Shown here one piece after another: positions 45,401 through 56,750 of a DNA stretch of 64,000 nt. Under the pieces are notes generated by a model, which saw only the letters and a program-made list of their open reading frames with translations, did no database searches and was not told the DNA's origin. A program made the position numbers and the translations under genes. How positions within the stretch are numbered: the stretch's first letter is position 1; each line of letters begins with the position of its first letter. Source of the DNA: Thelephora terrestris. Taxonomy: Eukaryota > Basidiomycota > Agaricomycetes > Thelephorales > Thelephoraceae. The stretch is taken from assembly GCA_015956445.1 (NCBI GenBank), contig WIUZ02000015.1, positions 584,001-648,000 of the forward strand, read 5' to 3'.

Positions 45401-45699
45401 TGCACCCAGCCCAGGCTTCCGCTCGACATTGGTAGAATCGAAGGAAACTTCTGGAATGAAAGAGACAGCCCGATCCCCATGGCGTCAGCCCAATGCACCC
45501 CGCCACCCCCTGCGATGTAAGTAGCGCGCTCTTCCGCGTGCACTCTTGCGACAGTGACATTGAAGTGTTGTAGCAGTCCAACGAGTCGAGCGCGGATGGT
45601 AGGAATTTGAGGACACCGGCGGAAAGCCTCGTCACCGCTAACCATGACAAAAAATGACTTCGGTATTGTCTGCCTCTTTGGGGTACAAGACTAAAAAAA

Positions 45700-47225
45700 A
45701 AGGTGGGGATATGGAACAGCGAGCTAAAGGCCAAGGTAAACAGGAGTGAGCAAAATGCGATCCAGGCAGTTAAGGGAACGTACAGTGAGGGTAGGGAATC
45801 AGATGCACCCGAGAAAGCAAGCCTTCAGGCTCTACGCCGTATACGCTCAACGACTCCCAGCATATGAGCATCTTCGCTCGTGATGTAAACCAGCCAGATG
45901 GGCGTGATGGCGAGCGCCGGTGGAAGGGCAGACGATAAGAAGCGGATCCAAGGGTTGTGAGAGATGGAGAGGGGTCGTCAAAGGAGATTGTCGAGTTGAA
46001 GGGAAAACCTGAGAGAGACGGGCGCTGAAAATACGAATTGAGGGTGCGCGAGAGTGCGGAAGTACTGAGACAAACGGTTCCCGCAAACGATCAGGCTGCA
46101 ACACCATAATCAGTGTACGACCCAGTCAAACCGAACATCGTCGCTTGGGGTCGTGAGGAAGGGAGCCGGCCGCCATTGACGGATCACGGGTTTTAGATCT
46201 AGAAGTTGAGATAAAGCAAGGTGAGCGAAAGGGGATCTAAGCAGACAAGGAACGTACCGCGGGGTGAGGGACGGCACCCATCGAATCACCCAAAGATGGA
46301 CGTATTGCGAACGTTGACGGAACGGTAACCGGTTCAGAGGCAGACCCAATGGTTGTGAAAGATGTGGTGGCGTCGTCAAAAAAGATTGCCTAGTAAAAGA
46401 GAGAGTCTGAGAGGACAGAGGTTGAGAGTGTGAATCGAAGTGAACGAGACTACTACGGACGTACCGAGACGAACGATTCCCATAGACTTCACCCATCCCA
46501 GCAAAAGATCAGGCTGCAACGCCGTACTCGATCTGCAATCCCGACCTCATCGAACATCGTCGCTCGAAGTAGTGAAGGAGAGAGCGGTGCTGGAGTCGGC
46601 CATCGGTGGCTTGCGCGAGCGAGGGTTCAACCGAACGGAGCGACAAGGGGGGTCGCTCAACGCTCAAGATCAAACCCTCCTGCGCCGTTACGATACAGCA
46701 GTGGAGGACTTGAGAGAAAAAGCAGGAGTTGCGTCATGGGATGTGACCGGATGTGCCAGACAAACAAACCGGTAAGATGGAAGGGGTTGCGAGCGTCGAC
46801 GGAAGAGACAACGGTTCAGAGAGGCAGATCCAAGGGTTGTGAGAGACTAAGGGGGCCGTGGAAGGAGACTGGGCGGTAGAAGAGAGAGTGTGAGAGAGAT
46901 GAGGATTGAGAGTGCGCATCGAGGTAGACTACTACGGACGTACCGAGACGAACGGTTCCCGTAGACTTCATTCGACCCGGCAGACGATCAGGCTGCAACG
47001 CCGTACTCGGTCTGTAGCCCTCGCCTCATCGAACGTAGTCGCTTGAGGCAGCGAGGGAGAAAGGGGGAGCAGGAGTCGAGTCCGAGCGAGTCGCATAGCG
47101 GAGGACTTGGAAGAAAAGTGAGAGTTGCGTCACGGGATGTGACGAGATGTGATCGGGTGTAACGGATCGTCACCGAACGTGCTGGGCTGCGTTCCGATCG
47201 ACTCGAATCCGGTCGACATGGACTA
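45700..47225. repeat. R repeat, copy C
   Basis: Modules with GATCAGGCTGCAAC cores at about 46087, 46507 and 46985 and a variant core near 45825. It lies immediately right of the second CACTA copy, as copy B does for the first. Ends in the GTGACGAGATGTGATCGGGT words near 47140. The last module (46880-47200) closely matches copies A and D. Confidence 0.8.
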
Positions 47226-47860
47226 CCGACGTCACATCTATTGGTGGTGTGGTCAAGGCGGCGTTGGGGCAATGAATGCGAATGACTCTGATTGCCAAAA
47301 GTTTGCCGCGTTCATTAGGAATGTGAAGCTGTTGAATGGGTCCAGCTTGCCATCGCCCTTCTCAGCCAAGCCATGCAATACACGTATGGCATATGAAGTT
47401 GTGGTTTTATCAAAGGTGGGGTGTCTTTATTAAATTGGAAAGTAAAATACGATAGATAACCCAACGCCCAACTTGTTCAATGCTGGCAGCATTGGGCTCA
47501 CATATAATCATATTTTTGGCTCGACCGGTGAATGTTTTCTGTTTCGTTTTCAAGTGCCTCCGAGCCCTGATGGAGCATGAGTGAAGTACACCCAAGCCAC
47601 TCGGCCCGGTGTCACAGGCGACTTGAATTTAACGATCTCTTCAGACCACCGCTGGATCCCATGATAGAGAACGTCTGTCCTGGCAATAATAAGTAGTAGC
47701 GCCAACGAGCGGCATGGCCCACGACCGCCCTCCATTTTTCCTTCTGGTTTAAGATTCTACGCACCGACGTTCCTTATTCACTGCGGTATTATAAAAGGAG
47801 GGGTGTCTCTATTAAATTGTGGGATAAAGTATGATAGATAACCTAATGCCCCTCATCGTC
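47226..47860. other. Intergenic stretch with a short near-repeat
   Basis: The string GGGGTGTCT(T/C)TATTAAATTG followed by an ATAGATAACC segment occurs at about 47416-47460 and again at 47800-47842, an imperfect direct repeat about 385 bp apart. The open frame at 47149-47433 has no motif. No gene is supported. Confidence 0.45.
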
Positions 47861-47862
47861 GC

Positions 47863-48670
47863 TCATCGGGACTTCGGCGTGCAAGGTGAGGCTGAAACTT
47901 CCCCTCCCGGCCCTCGATCTTGGAGTACTCGGCGCAGTCTTACCGTTGAACCCGGAATCCACGTCAGTTTGTGCTGGCGGCGCGACGTCCTTCGGTGGTT
48001 GGTAGTTCCCACCCACAGCGTTCCATCAGTGTCTCGTCCTCGGCGTCTTTGAGCGCTTTCTGAAATGTCGCTCACAATTCTGAACGCCTCGTTATTATCG
48101 ATAGCAGGAGACAAGCTGCATCGACGAACCTTCCCAAATCTTCGATATGTTCATCGAAACCAGCTAGATCATCCACAGTCTCCAACGTGTGACACGTCTT
48201 GGAACAGAGACCGGCGAGTTCTGCGAAAGCATCCCCCTTTTGACCGTACCACCCTGGTCGTTCCACTGATAAGCGAGCGCGAGAACGGGAACTCAGCAGA
48301 AATACCGACCTTAACGATGGTTAGGATGGCGATGGCGGGCTCGAAGATTTTCTTCACAAGGGGGGATTCTACTTTGTCCTTGAACGTGGCGAGGAACTTG
48401 ATGCCGACGTCCAATGCATCGGGTGGAACAGGAGGAGCACAAGCTATCTTCCTCATCCGACAGAAAAGACAAGCCATAGCTGGTTTGCGTTTCATGAACA
48501 GAGATTTGGCATCCGCATGCGCACCTCGATGGCTCGTAGTATGAAAAGGTACATTGAACCTTGGACAACGAACCCCGCCGTTGGTTTGGTGGTGTCTTCG
48601 CGGTCGGCGGTGGCGGAGAGGGTCGTGAGTGAGACTCGTCGGAATCAAGCGGTGATGGCGGGTGAGGCAT
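47863..48670 (-). pseudogene. Fragment with receptor-type N-terminal helical domain
   Basis: Minus-strand frames read LDVGIKFLATFKDKVESPLV near 48400, then (after a probable intron) a segment with FAELAGLCSKTCHTLETVDD near 48230, then IVSDISESAQRRRGRD near 48040. This is the layout of the helical adaptor-like domain at the front of many agaricomycete NACHT receptors and MLKL-like proteins. No NACHT or kinase domain follows. In the same frame directly upstream is ACLFCRMRKIAC, which fits the first half (CX2CX6C) of a Zn(II)2Cys6 cluster. Whether it is one short gene or a composite of two remnants cannot be decided here. Confidence 0.45.
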
Positions 48671-48829
48671 GGAGCTCGAAGACCTAGAAGAAGGCCCGAA
48701 GCTGTCCTCCCGACTTCCTACCGGCCTTCCTCTGTCTGAGTAGAGCAGGGTGATGAATGGGCCCTTCTCATCCAGTTGGAACGCCGCAGAGTTTGGGCCG
48801 GACAGTGGGATACCATCGGAGAAAAAGAA

Positions 48830-49480
48830 CTAAAGAGAAGAGAAATGGTCACGAACAATTTGTATCGGGCTCTCGATATCTTCCTCATCTTCGTCTTCGC
48901 CCAGCATGTGCGCCGCTTCTCCATGGCTCCAAGGCAGCCTTGAAAACCCAGATCTCGAAATCCCATCACCAGAAAATCCCTGGAAGTTGTTGCGGCTCCC
49001 CCAGCGGCCCATGTTGAGACCCATTCGGCCAGAAAATTTTCGGACGCTGCCTTTCACCGCGGAGAGATCGACGTTGGGCAGAGTCGAATGGGATGGTCGG
49101 TAGCTGGTCAGCCCCGCGAAGTCCAAGCATAAAGTGGTTCCATAAGACCGTGAATAATGCCCAAGCCACAATCAATGCGATGATTCTGGAAGTACAGTGT
49201 TAGTTCGCGTGGGCGGGGTGACAGATCGATACTGACGAAAGGATGATGAATCCAATTGCTCCGAAGAATCCGACGCCTTCGGAACTCGGGCATGCGTACT
49301 GCAAAGGTGTTAGGTCGGGAATCAGAAGGCGTGGAGACCACGACATACGCTGGTGCGCCATTCGATGAAGAACGCGCAAGCAGTTGTATCCTGAGGTGGT
49401 AGTTCTGCAAGCAACTGCGGTTGGATTGAAAGAAAGAATATGTGACAATCCATAGGAGATGCATCATCAGCACGGACCAG
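48830..49480 (-). CDS. Candidate multi-pass membrane protein
   Basis: Hydrophobic segments appear in successive frames separated by likely introns of about 50 bp (GTATGT...TTTGCAG near 49347-49298; GTCAGT...TTCCAG near 49242-49192): VLMMHLLWIVTYSFF, GVGFFGAIGFIILS and IIALIVAWALFTVLW. The likely C-terminus is Gly/Arg-rich then acidic (LGEDEDEEDIES). The first junction does not keep frame cleanly and the start is not found, so this may be a damaged gene. Family not recognised. Confidence 0.4.
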
Positions 49481-49580
49481 TAGAAGTTACGGAATTGTCA
49501 CATATGAATCTGATAGCGGTCGAAGCCTTCAAATCACCCCCGGCTATAAATTTTGATCCATCCTTCATTATCAACAGCGG

Positions 49581-49902
49581 ATGCCCATCTCTAACGTCAA
49601 GCGTGGTGTTCACTTTCCTACACGATCAGGTTCAGCCGTGCGTTCAATGATAAACGAGATCGAACACTCACCCTATCGAGAAATCGCCTCTATCCTTCCT
49701 CGTGAAACCACCCACTTCGCCCGAATCTTCGAGAGCCCAGGTCTCTGTTTGTACGCTTTTGCAAACGTTGATGTAGTCTTCGCGTCCTTCGAACGTCGTA
49801 CGGGAACAGTCCTTTCTGCACTAGCCGAAATCAGTTTGCTTTATCCACGGAAACGCGATTGGACAGCTTGCTACTTCGCGGTTAGTCCACTCAGGTCGTA
49901 GT
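49581..49902 (+). other. Open frame, possible small gene
   Basis: A 106-codon plus-strand frame (MPISNVKRGVHFPTRSGSAV) with balanced composition but no recognisable motif and no second exon found. It lies between the membrane-protein candidate and the complex I pseudogene. Confidence 0.3.
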
Positions 49903-50112
49903 GTATCCCTTCGCTGTCGTGCACCGTGGACGGTTTCTCGTCACGCGCGGACGTGGCGAGGGTGAAGAGGACGAGTGTTGCCGCTCTAGCGCACTTCATG
50001 TGGGAGGTGTGATGAAGGGAACAACAGCCAAACGCTGATTGGACGCGGGCTGCGACTCCGAAGCGAACCCTCCCACTTCCTCCTCCGACCACACACGTTC
50101 CACATCCCTACT

Positions 50113-51575
50113 GTGCTGCGACGCCAGCTATGCTCGTGTTCTCCAAGAGTTTTTCAGAGGTCTCTTTCTTCGACATCTGCCCTGCATCAGCTTTTTCCAG
50201 CACAGCAGGCGGCCAAGACAGCCGGAGCGAAGAACGTTTTCGATAGCCACACCGTTGAAGACTTGCATGGCATGCATGCCTCTGATATTTTGGCGGAATC
50301 CGGTTCTAGGAAAGAAGCAAAAGTGGGGCATTTTACCGGTACGTCACCTCGCCTGGCAGACTTCACAACGTATAAATTGCCTACATGTTTCCTGGTTTAC
50401 AGTAAACTTTGGGTGAGGAAATCGGGCTGGATCGTCGAGCCATTACTGAGCAAAACCGTTCCAGTCCCCAACATCCTGCTGCTCACGGTATGTTGCGTTT
50501 AATTCTCGAACTTGACGGAGAGGAAGTCCTGCGGGCCGATCCGGTGAGCCCAGACGGCCCCTTGCAATAATGTCACAATCGACTCAACAAAATTACTTGC
50601 AGCATATCGGTCTTTTGCACCGTGGAACGGAGAAGCTCGTCGAGTACAAGTACAAGACATACACCCAAGCCCTCCCGTACTTTGACCGGCTTGTTTACGT
50701 CTCCATGAGTAGGAACATCCACGCTTCTATCAATTTTCCGTCTAATAATCACCTCCAGTGACGAACGAACTGTGTTACTGGCTTGCCGTCGAAAAGCTAC
50801 TCAACATTGAGGTTCCGGGACGTGCTAAATGGATTCGCACTCTGTTCGGAGAGATCACCCGTGTCCTCAATCGTGCGTTTGCTCACCCCTCATTTGATCT
50901 GGAACAGCCGCTAAGGACGAGTCGTTTGACCAGACCTGATGGCAGTCCTCACCCATGCCATGCACGTTGGCGCGTTGACCCCCTCCTTGTAGGGTTTCGA
51001 AGAGCGCGAGAAGCTCATGGAATTCTACTGAACGTGTATCCGGTGCTCGCCGCCACGCTGCGTACGTTCGACCAGGCGGAGTCGCATTTGGCCTCCCCCA
51101 CGGATTGTTGGAAGACATCTACAAGTGGGCTACTCAGTTCTCATCTCGAGTGGACGAGATCGAGGAGGTTGTAACCGGAAACTGAATCTGGAAACAAAGG
51201 ACGGTCGGTATTGGCGCCGCCAAGGAGGCCATGGATTTCAGCTTCTCCGGAGTCATGCTGCGCGGTAGTGGCATCAAGTGGGACCTGAGAAAGATCACTC
51301 CCTACGATAAATACGATGAGGTTCGAATCGTCACCTTTGACTTTTGTGCATCGGGGTGCTCACATTACACTACAAAAAGGTCGAATTTGATGTTCCCATC
51401 GGACTTGATGGAGACCGTGACTGCTACGACCGTTATATCTGTCGTGTACAAGAATTCAGGGAGAGTTGGAGGATCATTAATCAGGTTCGTCCTAAGCGTC
51501 CCGATGCCTGAGGTCGTGGCTAACTGAAGAAACCTCCTAGTGTTTTTACAAGATCACCGAAGGTGCCCGAGTGCG
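50113..51575 (+). pseudogene. Complex I 49-kDa subunit (NDUFS2/Nuo-49), broken and 3'-truncated
   Basis: It starts with a mitochondrial presequence (MLRRQLCSCSPRVFQRSLSS) and runs through clear family segments: [12 protein letters not shown] (rejoined across a GTGAGG intron near 50415), [82 protein letters not shown] and [14 protein letters not shown]. Introns are kept, so this is a DNA-level copy and not a processed one. Disabling changes: a conserved Trp codon reads TAG at 50990; one extra base near 51029; the Arg of GNRIW reads TGA at 51183 (CGA to TGA); about three codons lost near 51215. It stops being alignable after RIINQ, lacking roughly the last third of the usual 460-480 residues. 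A working copy must exist elsewhere. Confidence 0.88.
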
Positions 51576-51747
51576 GCGAAGGCCTGACCGTCGAGTGGGC
51601 CGTGATCTTCTCATGCTGGTCCATTCCTCGTCATCATTGATTGGGCTGGTGCACAAAGTCGAAGCAACGAGACATTTCTTCTCGCGTTCTAGTTTAGAAT
51701 AGCTTTGAACGAAAAACACGCATGCGCAGCAGTAACTACCAGAACAT

Positions 51748-52606
51748 CTAGACATCTTTGTCTATGTGGTATTTGCGGCCAAATTCCCCACTCTCTTCGG
51801 CAACAGTGACAGCTTGGTCTATGGATATGTCGAGGTCTTCTGCGATAAGAGTTGCTATTACCTGGGGAAATAATATTCTCTCTATGATTTTGGTGGATGT
51901 GAAGGGTAGCTTTTCGTGCAGGGAAATGAGGCGGGGGTTAAATAACCGATACAGTGTCTCCATCGTAATTCTGTACCCAGGTTCCCCGTAACTTGGAGCG
52001 GGTGAGTTTCAGTCGTGGTAAAGAACAAGTAACATACTATCCTGCAGACTGCGTCCGAAGTTGGCTCATGTCTGGGCCACGGGTAACCCTCTTCTGAGCT
52101 GCGTTGTCATAAAACTTTCTGGCTGGTCCTGAAATCGCTCCAGGGTTGTTGCAGATATTATCGACTAGTTTTAGGATGCCAGGGGCGATTGATTTGATCC
52201 TTTTCGGTACTTCGCTAAAATTCGGAGCGATCGGCCATCCTCTTCGGTGTGCCAACGGAAGCAGTTTTTCTTCAAGCCGGTGTTGCTGGCAGAAGTCCAA
52301 GTGAACCTGGAAGGCTTTTGATTCACGGTGGTTCGGATTCCACAGTAAAGGGGAGGGCCAAGTCTGTGTTGATAGATGACGGTCCTCCCATATTTTCTTG
52401 AGCGAAGGAGAGAACTCGTCTCCTTGCAGCTTTCTATCGCAAAATGGGCAGAGCAGACCATCTTCTACCAGCTCCGATAGGGGATCTATACCCTCACCGG
52501 ACACTTTTCCTTGGGGGATTTGAGATGTCGTTTGTTCGAGACGTGGACCCATCTGAGGGGGGAAGGTCATGATTTTCTTGGGGTCGTGGACTGGCGTAAC
52601 AGACAC
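51748..52606 (-). CDS. RTC4-domain protein
   Basis: Exon 1 to 52038, intron 52037-51992 (GTATGT...CCAAG), exon 2 51991-51748. The join yields SAGYYGEPGYRITMETLYRL, the hallmark of the RTC4-like domain. Upstream are LLCPFCDRKLQ (Cys pair) and FCQQHRLEEKLLPLAHRRGW. Downstream is FPQVIATLIAEDLDI, ending in EESGEFGRKYH. RTC4 was named for restriction of telomere capping in yeast; in basidiomycetes the domain occurs in many uncharacterised proteins. The N-terminus is unsure: an ATG at about 52570 (MTFPPQMGPRLEQ) is possible, or an upstream exon. Looks intact over the domain, in contrast to its neighbours. Confidence 0.75.
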
Positions 52607-52777
52607 AGCGGGGTCTCGAACTGTGTAGCCGCTGAGGTGTACGGAGCATGCGCTAAGGACCCGTTAGGTTTGAAACAAGAGTTACGAAGCATACATACAG
52701 GGATCCGATCCTTTTGACCCGTATTTCGCTCCCTCGGGGCTCGAAGACTATGTCGAGACGAGCTATGACTATCTTCA

Positions 52778-53640
52778 TTGGCACCAGATCAGCGATACTT
52801 CACTATTGCGGGTCAGTGCCTTACCTCAGGAGGTATTAGGGTACATATTATTGTCGAGACACCGTCACAAGACAGTTCCACCGATGTTCGGCCCTCCGAA
52901 AGTGATTCATTCTCCTGCGCCCCGGCTGACGCAAGCGATATCTTCAACTTTGTTCGAGGAGCAACCTCTATTGGAACTGAAGCGGAAGAACTCAAGGTGA
53001 TAGCCCTGAAAAGTCCTGAGGACATGCATCGCAAGCAGACCCAAAGAAACTCACCATGGAACTTGCCACATGTCTTCGCCCTTCCCTATGGACTTGATGG
53101 ATTGGTTTCAAACCGGGCCCGCGGAAGTTCAGTCTTTCACTGTTTCAGCGCTCAGCCTCGGCCCTCGACTTTGACGCAGGTCACGCCACTCGGGGAAAAA
53201 CACCGACTTGGTGTCGGCCGAAATCGCAAAACGATGCGATACATCAATTTTCGCTGCACACATGGTTGTTGATATTTTATTTGCGATTACTGCGAATGCT
53301 AGCTATTATTATTGGCGCCCTTCGTACACGAGGAGCATTACTATCCCTTGAGCATTTGGAATGCAAAAGGCAGAAACACTAACCGTAGACCAAATGTGAT
53401 GAAGGATTTGTGCGGGATGGGGCACCCAGGTTGAAAGCAAGGGCAATGGCCCACAATAGCAATCCTGCGCAAAGTACTTTCGACCTGGAGGGACATTGGA
53501 CGCTTGAAATGGACCCAAGGTTCAAATAAAATCAACGTTGAAGGACACGGCGAGCAGCGACAACGGCCGACAGAGGTATCCCTTCGCGTATGTTCTGGAT
53601 CATCTGCAATGACCAAGCATTCTATGTTCGGCGGCAGACT
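52778..53640. other. F-box-like remnants
   Basis: On the plus strand near 52806, LRVSALPQEVLGYILL resembles an F-box start, but the frame ends soon after and no LRR body follows. On the minus strand at 53646-53345 a frame with LPPNIECLVIADDPEHT resembles the C-terminal part of an F-box/LRR protein. Both look like fragments and no complete gene could be built. Confidence 0.35.
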
Positions 53641-53680
53641 TGACAACAGTCAGTAGGCTCCTCGATTGATCAGGTTGATC
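53550..53680. repeat. Short dispersed repeat, copy 1 of 2
   Basis: Matches 62060-62190 in the same orientation (shared strings CTTCGCGT, TGTTCTGGATC, TCTGCAATGA and TTGACAA(T/C)AGTCAG). Part of an F-box-like fragment in both places. Confidence 0.6.
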
Positions 53681-53744
53681 AGGTGATCGGAATTAAGGTG
53701 ATCGGGTGTAGCGGACAGTCACCGAACTCCGGGAAAGCTGAGAA

Positions 53745-54995
53745 AACGAATCAAGGTGAGCAACTCAAAGTCTCAAAAAACTGGCGGAGACACACACCTC
53801 AACAAACGGTGCACGTCAATTTTATCCAATCCGAGAGGTGATCAAGCTTCAACGCCGCGCTCAATCCACAAACCCCATTTCGTCGCAAATCGTCGCTTGA
53901 GGCCTTGAGGTCGAAGGAGTGAGTCGACATCGGTGGATCGCAGGTTGAAGAGGTCCGAGCTAAAGGTTGAGATGGAACAGAGTGGGCGGAGGACAATCTA
54001 AGCAGACGAAGAACGTCCTGCGAGGTGAGCACCCGCCACAGCACCCAAGGGGCAGACGTTCAGGCTCGACGCCGTACACGCTCCACGACTCCCACCAAGA
54101 GTAAAACGGTCAGACGCAGTTGCGAGCGTCGACGGAAGGGACAGCAGTCCAGAGAGGCAGATCCAAGGATTGTGAGAGACGAAGGGGGCCGTGGAAGGAG
54201 ACTGGGTGGTAGAAGAGAGAATATGAGAGAGATGAGGATTGAGAGTGCGCATCGGGGTAGACTACTACGGACGTACCAAGACGAACGGTTCCCGTAGACT
54301 TCATCCGACCCGGCAGACGATCAGGCTGCAACGCCGTACTCGGTCTGTAGCCCCCGCTTCATCGAACGTAGTCGCTCGAGGCAGCGAGGGAGAAAGGGGG
54401 AGCAGGAGTCGAGTTCGAGCGAGTCGCATAGCGGAGGACTTACATAGAAGAAAGAGCAAAAGTCGCGTCACAGGATGTGACGGAATGTGACGGAATGTGA
54501 TCGGGTGTAACGGACCGTCACCGAACGCGCTGGGCTGCGTTCCGATCTATCCGGTCGCGTCGACATCCTCCTCGACCAGTTGGTTCCCTTCGCCGCTCGT
54601 CCTCTGCTATACTATATGACTCGCTCGGGCCATCGACGGTCGACTCCTGCTCCCCTTTCTCCCTCGCTGCCTCGAGCGACTACGTTCAATGAAGCGGGGG
54701 CTACAGACCGAGTACGGCGTTGCAGCCTGATCGTCTGCCGGGTCGGATGAAGTCTATGGGAACCGTTCGCCTCGGTGCGTCCGTAGCAGTCTCGTTCGTT
54801 CCATTCTATCCAGTCGCAGCGACATCTCCTCGACCGGTTGTTTTTCTTTGCCATTCGTCCCCTCTGCAGTCGACGCACCTCGCTCCCTCCCTGCGTACGG
54901 CGTCGAGCCCGAGTGTGGTGAAAGCCTGATTGTCAAGTGGGATGCGGGGCGTTCTCACTTGCGACCTCGAGTTTTACCTGGGGTGTGTCTCTCAA
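53745..54995. repeat. R repeat, copy D (with internal inverted arms)
   Basis: Near-identical to copy A (29961-31215), from AATCAAGGTGAGCAACTCAA to the segment ending TTTACCTGGGGTG. Cores lie at about 53841 and 54319, with an inverted one at about 54710. The palindrome is preserved. Similarity ends abruptly on both sides, so A and D derive from one unit that moved or was duplicated as a whole. Confidence 0.85.
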
Positions 54996-55089
54996 TTGTA
55001 GGCACTATTGCGTAAAAGCTAACTCGGATTTATCCCCTTCTACCATGGTTCAGGCGCGAGCGGGACTATGCACTGTGGGGATCCTCTTT

Positions 55090-56246
55090 CTATAAAACCC
55101 TCGGGAACTTGATCAGCCATCTGAATCCACCACTGACTAGCGCAATCAACACCGTCGCCGCAATCGCCCCGAGCACCCATCCGTACTGCTTAAGCATCTC
55201 TCGACACCTCCAACCCCTCTTCAGTTCGTTCCACCAGGCTTTCGTCATTCCAAATGCCCACCGCAACCAAACCTGAGATTGGGCGTAAGTTTTGATCCCC
55301 TCGGGCGTCTCCATCGACTGCTCCTCGTTGGAATCGGGTTCTGTTGTGCCCATCTGAACTGCCGTTCCCGCTTCCAACATTAACCATTCCGGTAAGGTCC
55401 TGCATTTTGATATTCTGTTCCTCCAGCGTTGCATTCCGCGTTCTAAAGTCAACCTGGCTTGCTGGTGCATCGTCCAAGACTCGATGGCTATCGTACATCC
55501 CAACCGCTGCTCCGACCTCCTGAGCTTCCAACGATATGAGCAGTAGTTTCTAGTTCTCCTTTCAATGTTTAACGTCCATCCCCATGACTAACTATTCACA
55601 TACCTCTCTGTTCATCGTGTATCTTCCCCGCGCTGTACCTTAAATGCTTTACATCGTTGTGCTTTTCCAAATTCAGATCACATTCTCGGCTGGATAGATG
55701 ACCACCACGAACCAGATCTTTCAGCTCGTGGCGATTTATCGATTCATGTCTGACCCTAAGGCCGTTTTCTGCCTCCTCTCGCTGTTGTCTTGCCTCAACA
55801 TACTGGTCAAGTGTGTCCTCAAAAGCATCCACTAGATCTTCTGGCAAAGGTGAATTCTGAAGGTATCTACAAGATTATTAACACGAGTTGGGCACCTTCT
55901 AAGCAATCGGTCATGAGTATCATGGTGGCGAGTCGTGAGATCGAGATTTGAGCGCCTTGAAATAGGAGCTGTTGCTCCCCGGCATAGACGTATTGCAGGC
56001 TCCTTAACCCGAGAGTAGAGACGCTTGGGGTGTGTGAAGTGTAAGCTCCATTGAGCTCTGGCGAGTCTCAAGGTCGCCACCATCCCCAGACAAAGCGGGC
56101 GATACTAAGGAAGGATAACCAGCCAGCATACTGTAATCTATACGAAGGATGGGCACGAAACTACGTAACCGATGATTGGCCCGCTTAAGTCGGTCGCCCA
56201 TTGGCTCGGAGCTCCAGGAAAGCTGAAAACGACACGCGTTGCGCAT
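55090..56246 (-). CDS. Candidate coiled-coil, tail-anchored membrane protein
   Basis: Likely exons: about 56246-56000 (start unclear; MGDRLKRANHRL is one option), 55847-55600 (LPEDLVDAFEDTLDQYVEAR, strongly helical) and 55503-55090. The last ends with a single transmembrane segment close to the C-terminus (YGWVLGAIAATVLIALVSGG). That layout suggests a protein inserted into a membrane by its tail. Family not recognised and junctions not proven. Confidence 0.45.
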
Positions 56247-56750
56247 GACACAATCGTCAACGTTTCAACGGTCAACGTGTTGAGTCAATGGCTTCGACGC
56301 TGTTGCAGTCGTCGTCTGCGACGTGCCTCAAACAAACCCGAGTCCATATTTATCATACAAGTATGGATCCGATCGCCCCGTCCAGAACTGATCCGACGAG
56401 TTCACCATTCTTTGTAGTGGAGTTGAACCTGGTATGTCAAATACTCAGGCCTTCATTCTCGAGGGATTGGGACTGAAGTACTGAAGTACTGATGTGGGAG
56501 TGGATAAGGCCAAGCAATAGATACAATGGAAGGCCATCCGGTATGGACTAAGACACGTGGCAGATTCCATAACGTTGCTAGCTTCCCACACCCGCCTCGA
56601 TCGGTAAACTGGTGTCAAACTAATCACAAGTGGCGTCTGTTACATACTGTGTGAGAGGTAAAACAAAGCGAAATCTTGGCCGTCCAGCATATGCACCATG
56701 CCGGCCATGGAGTGGATACAGTTAAATACCTGCACGCACATGAGAGGTGA

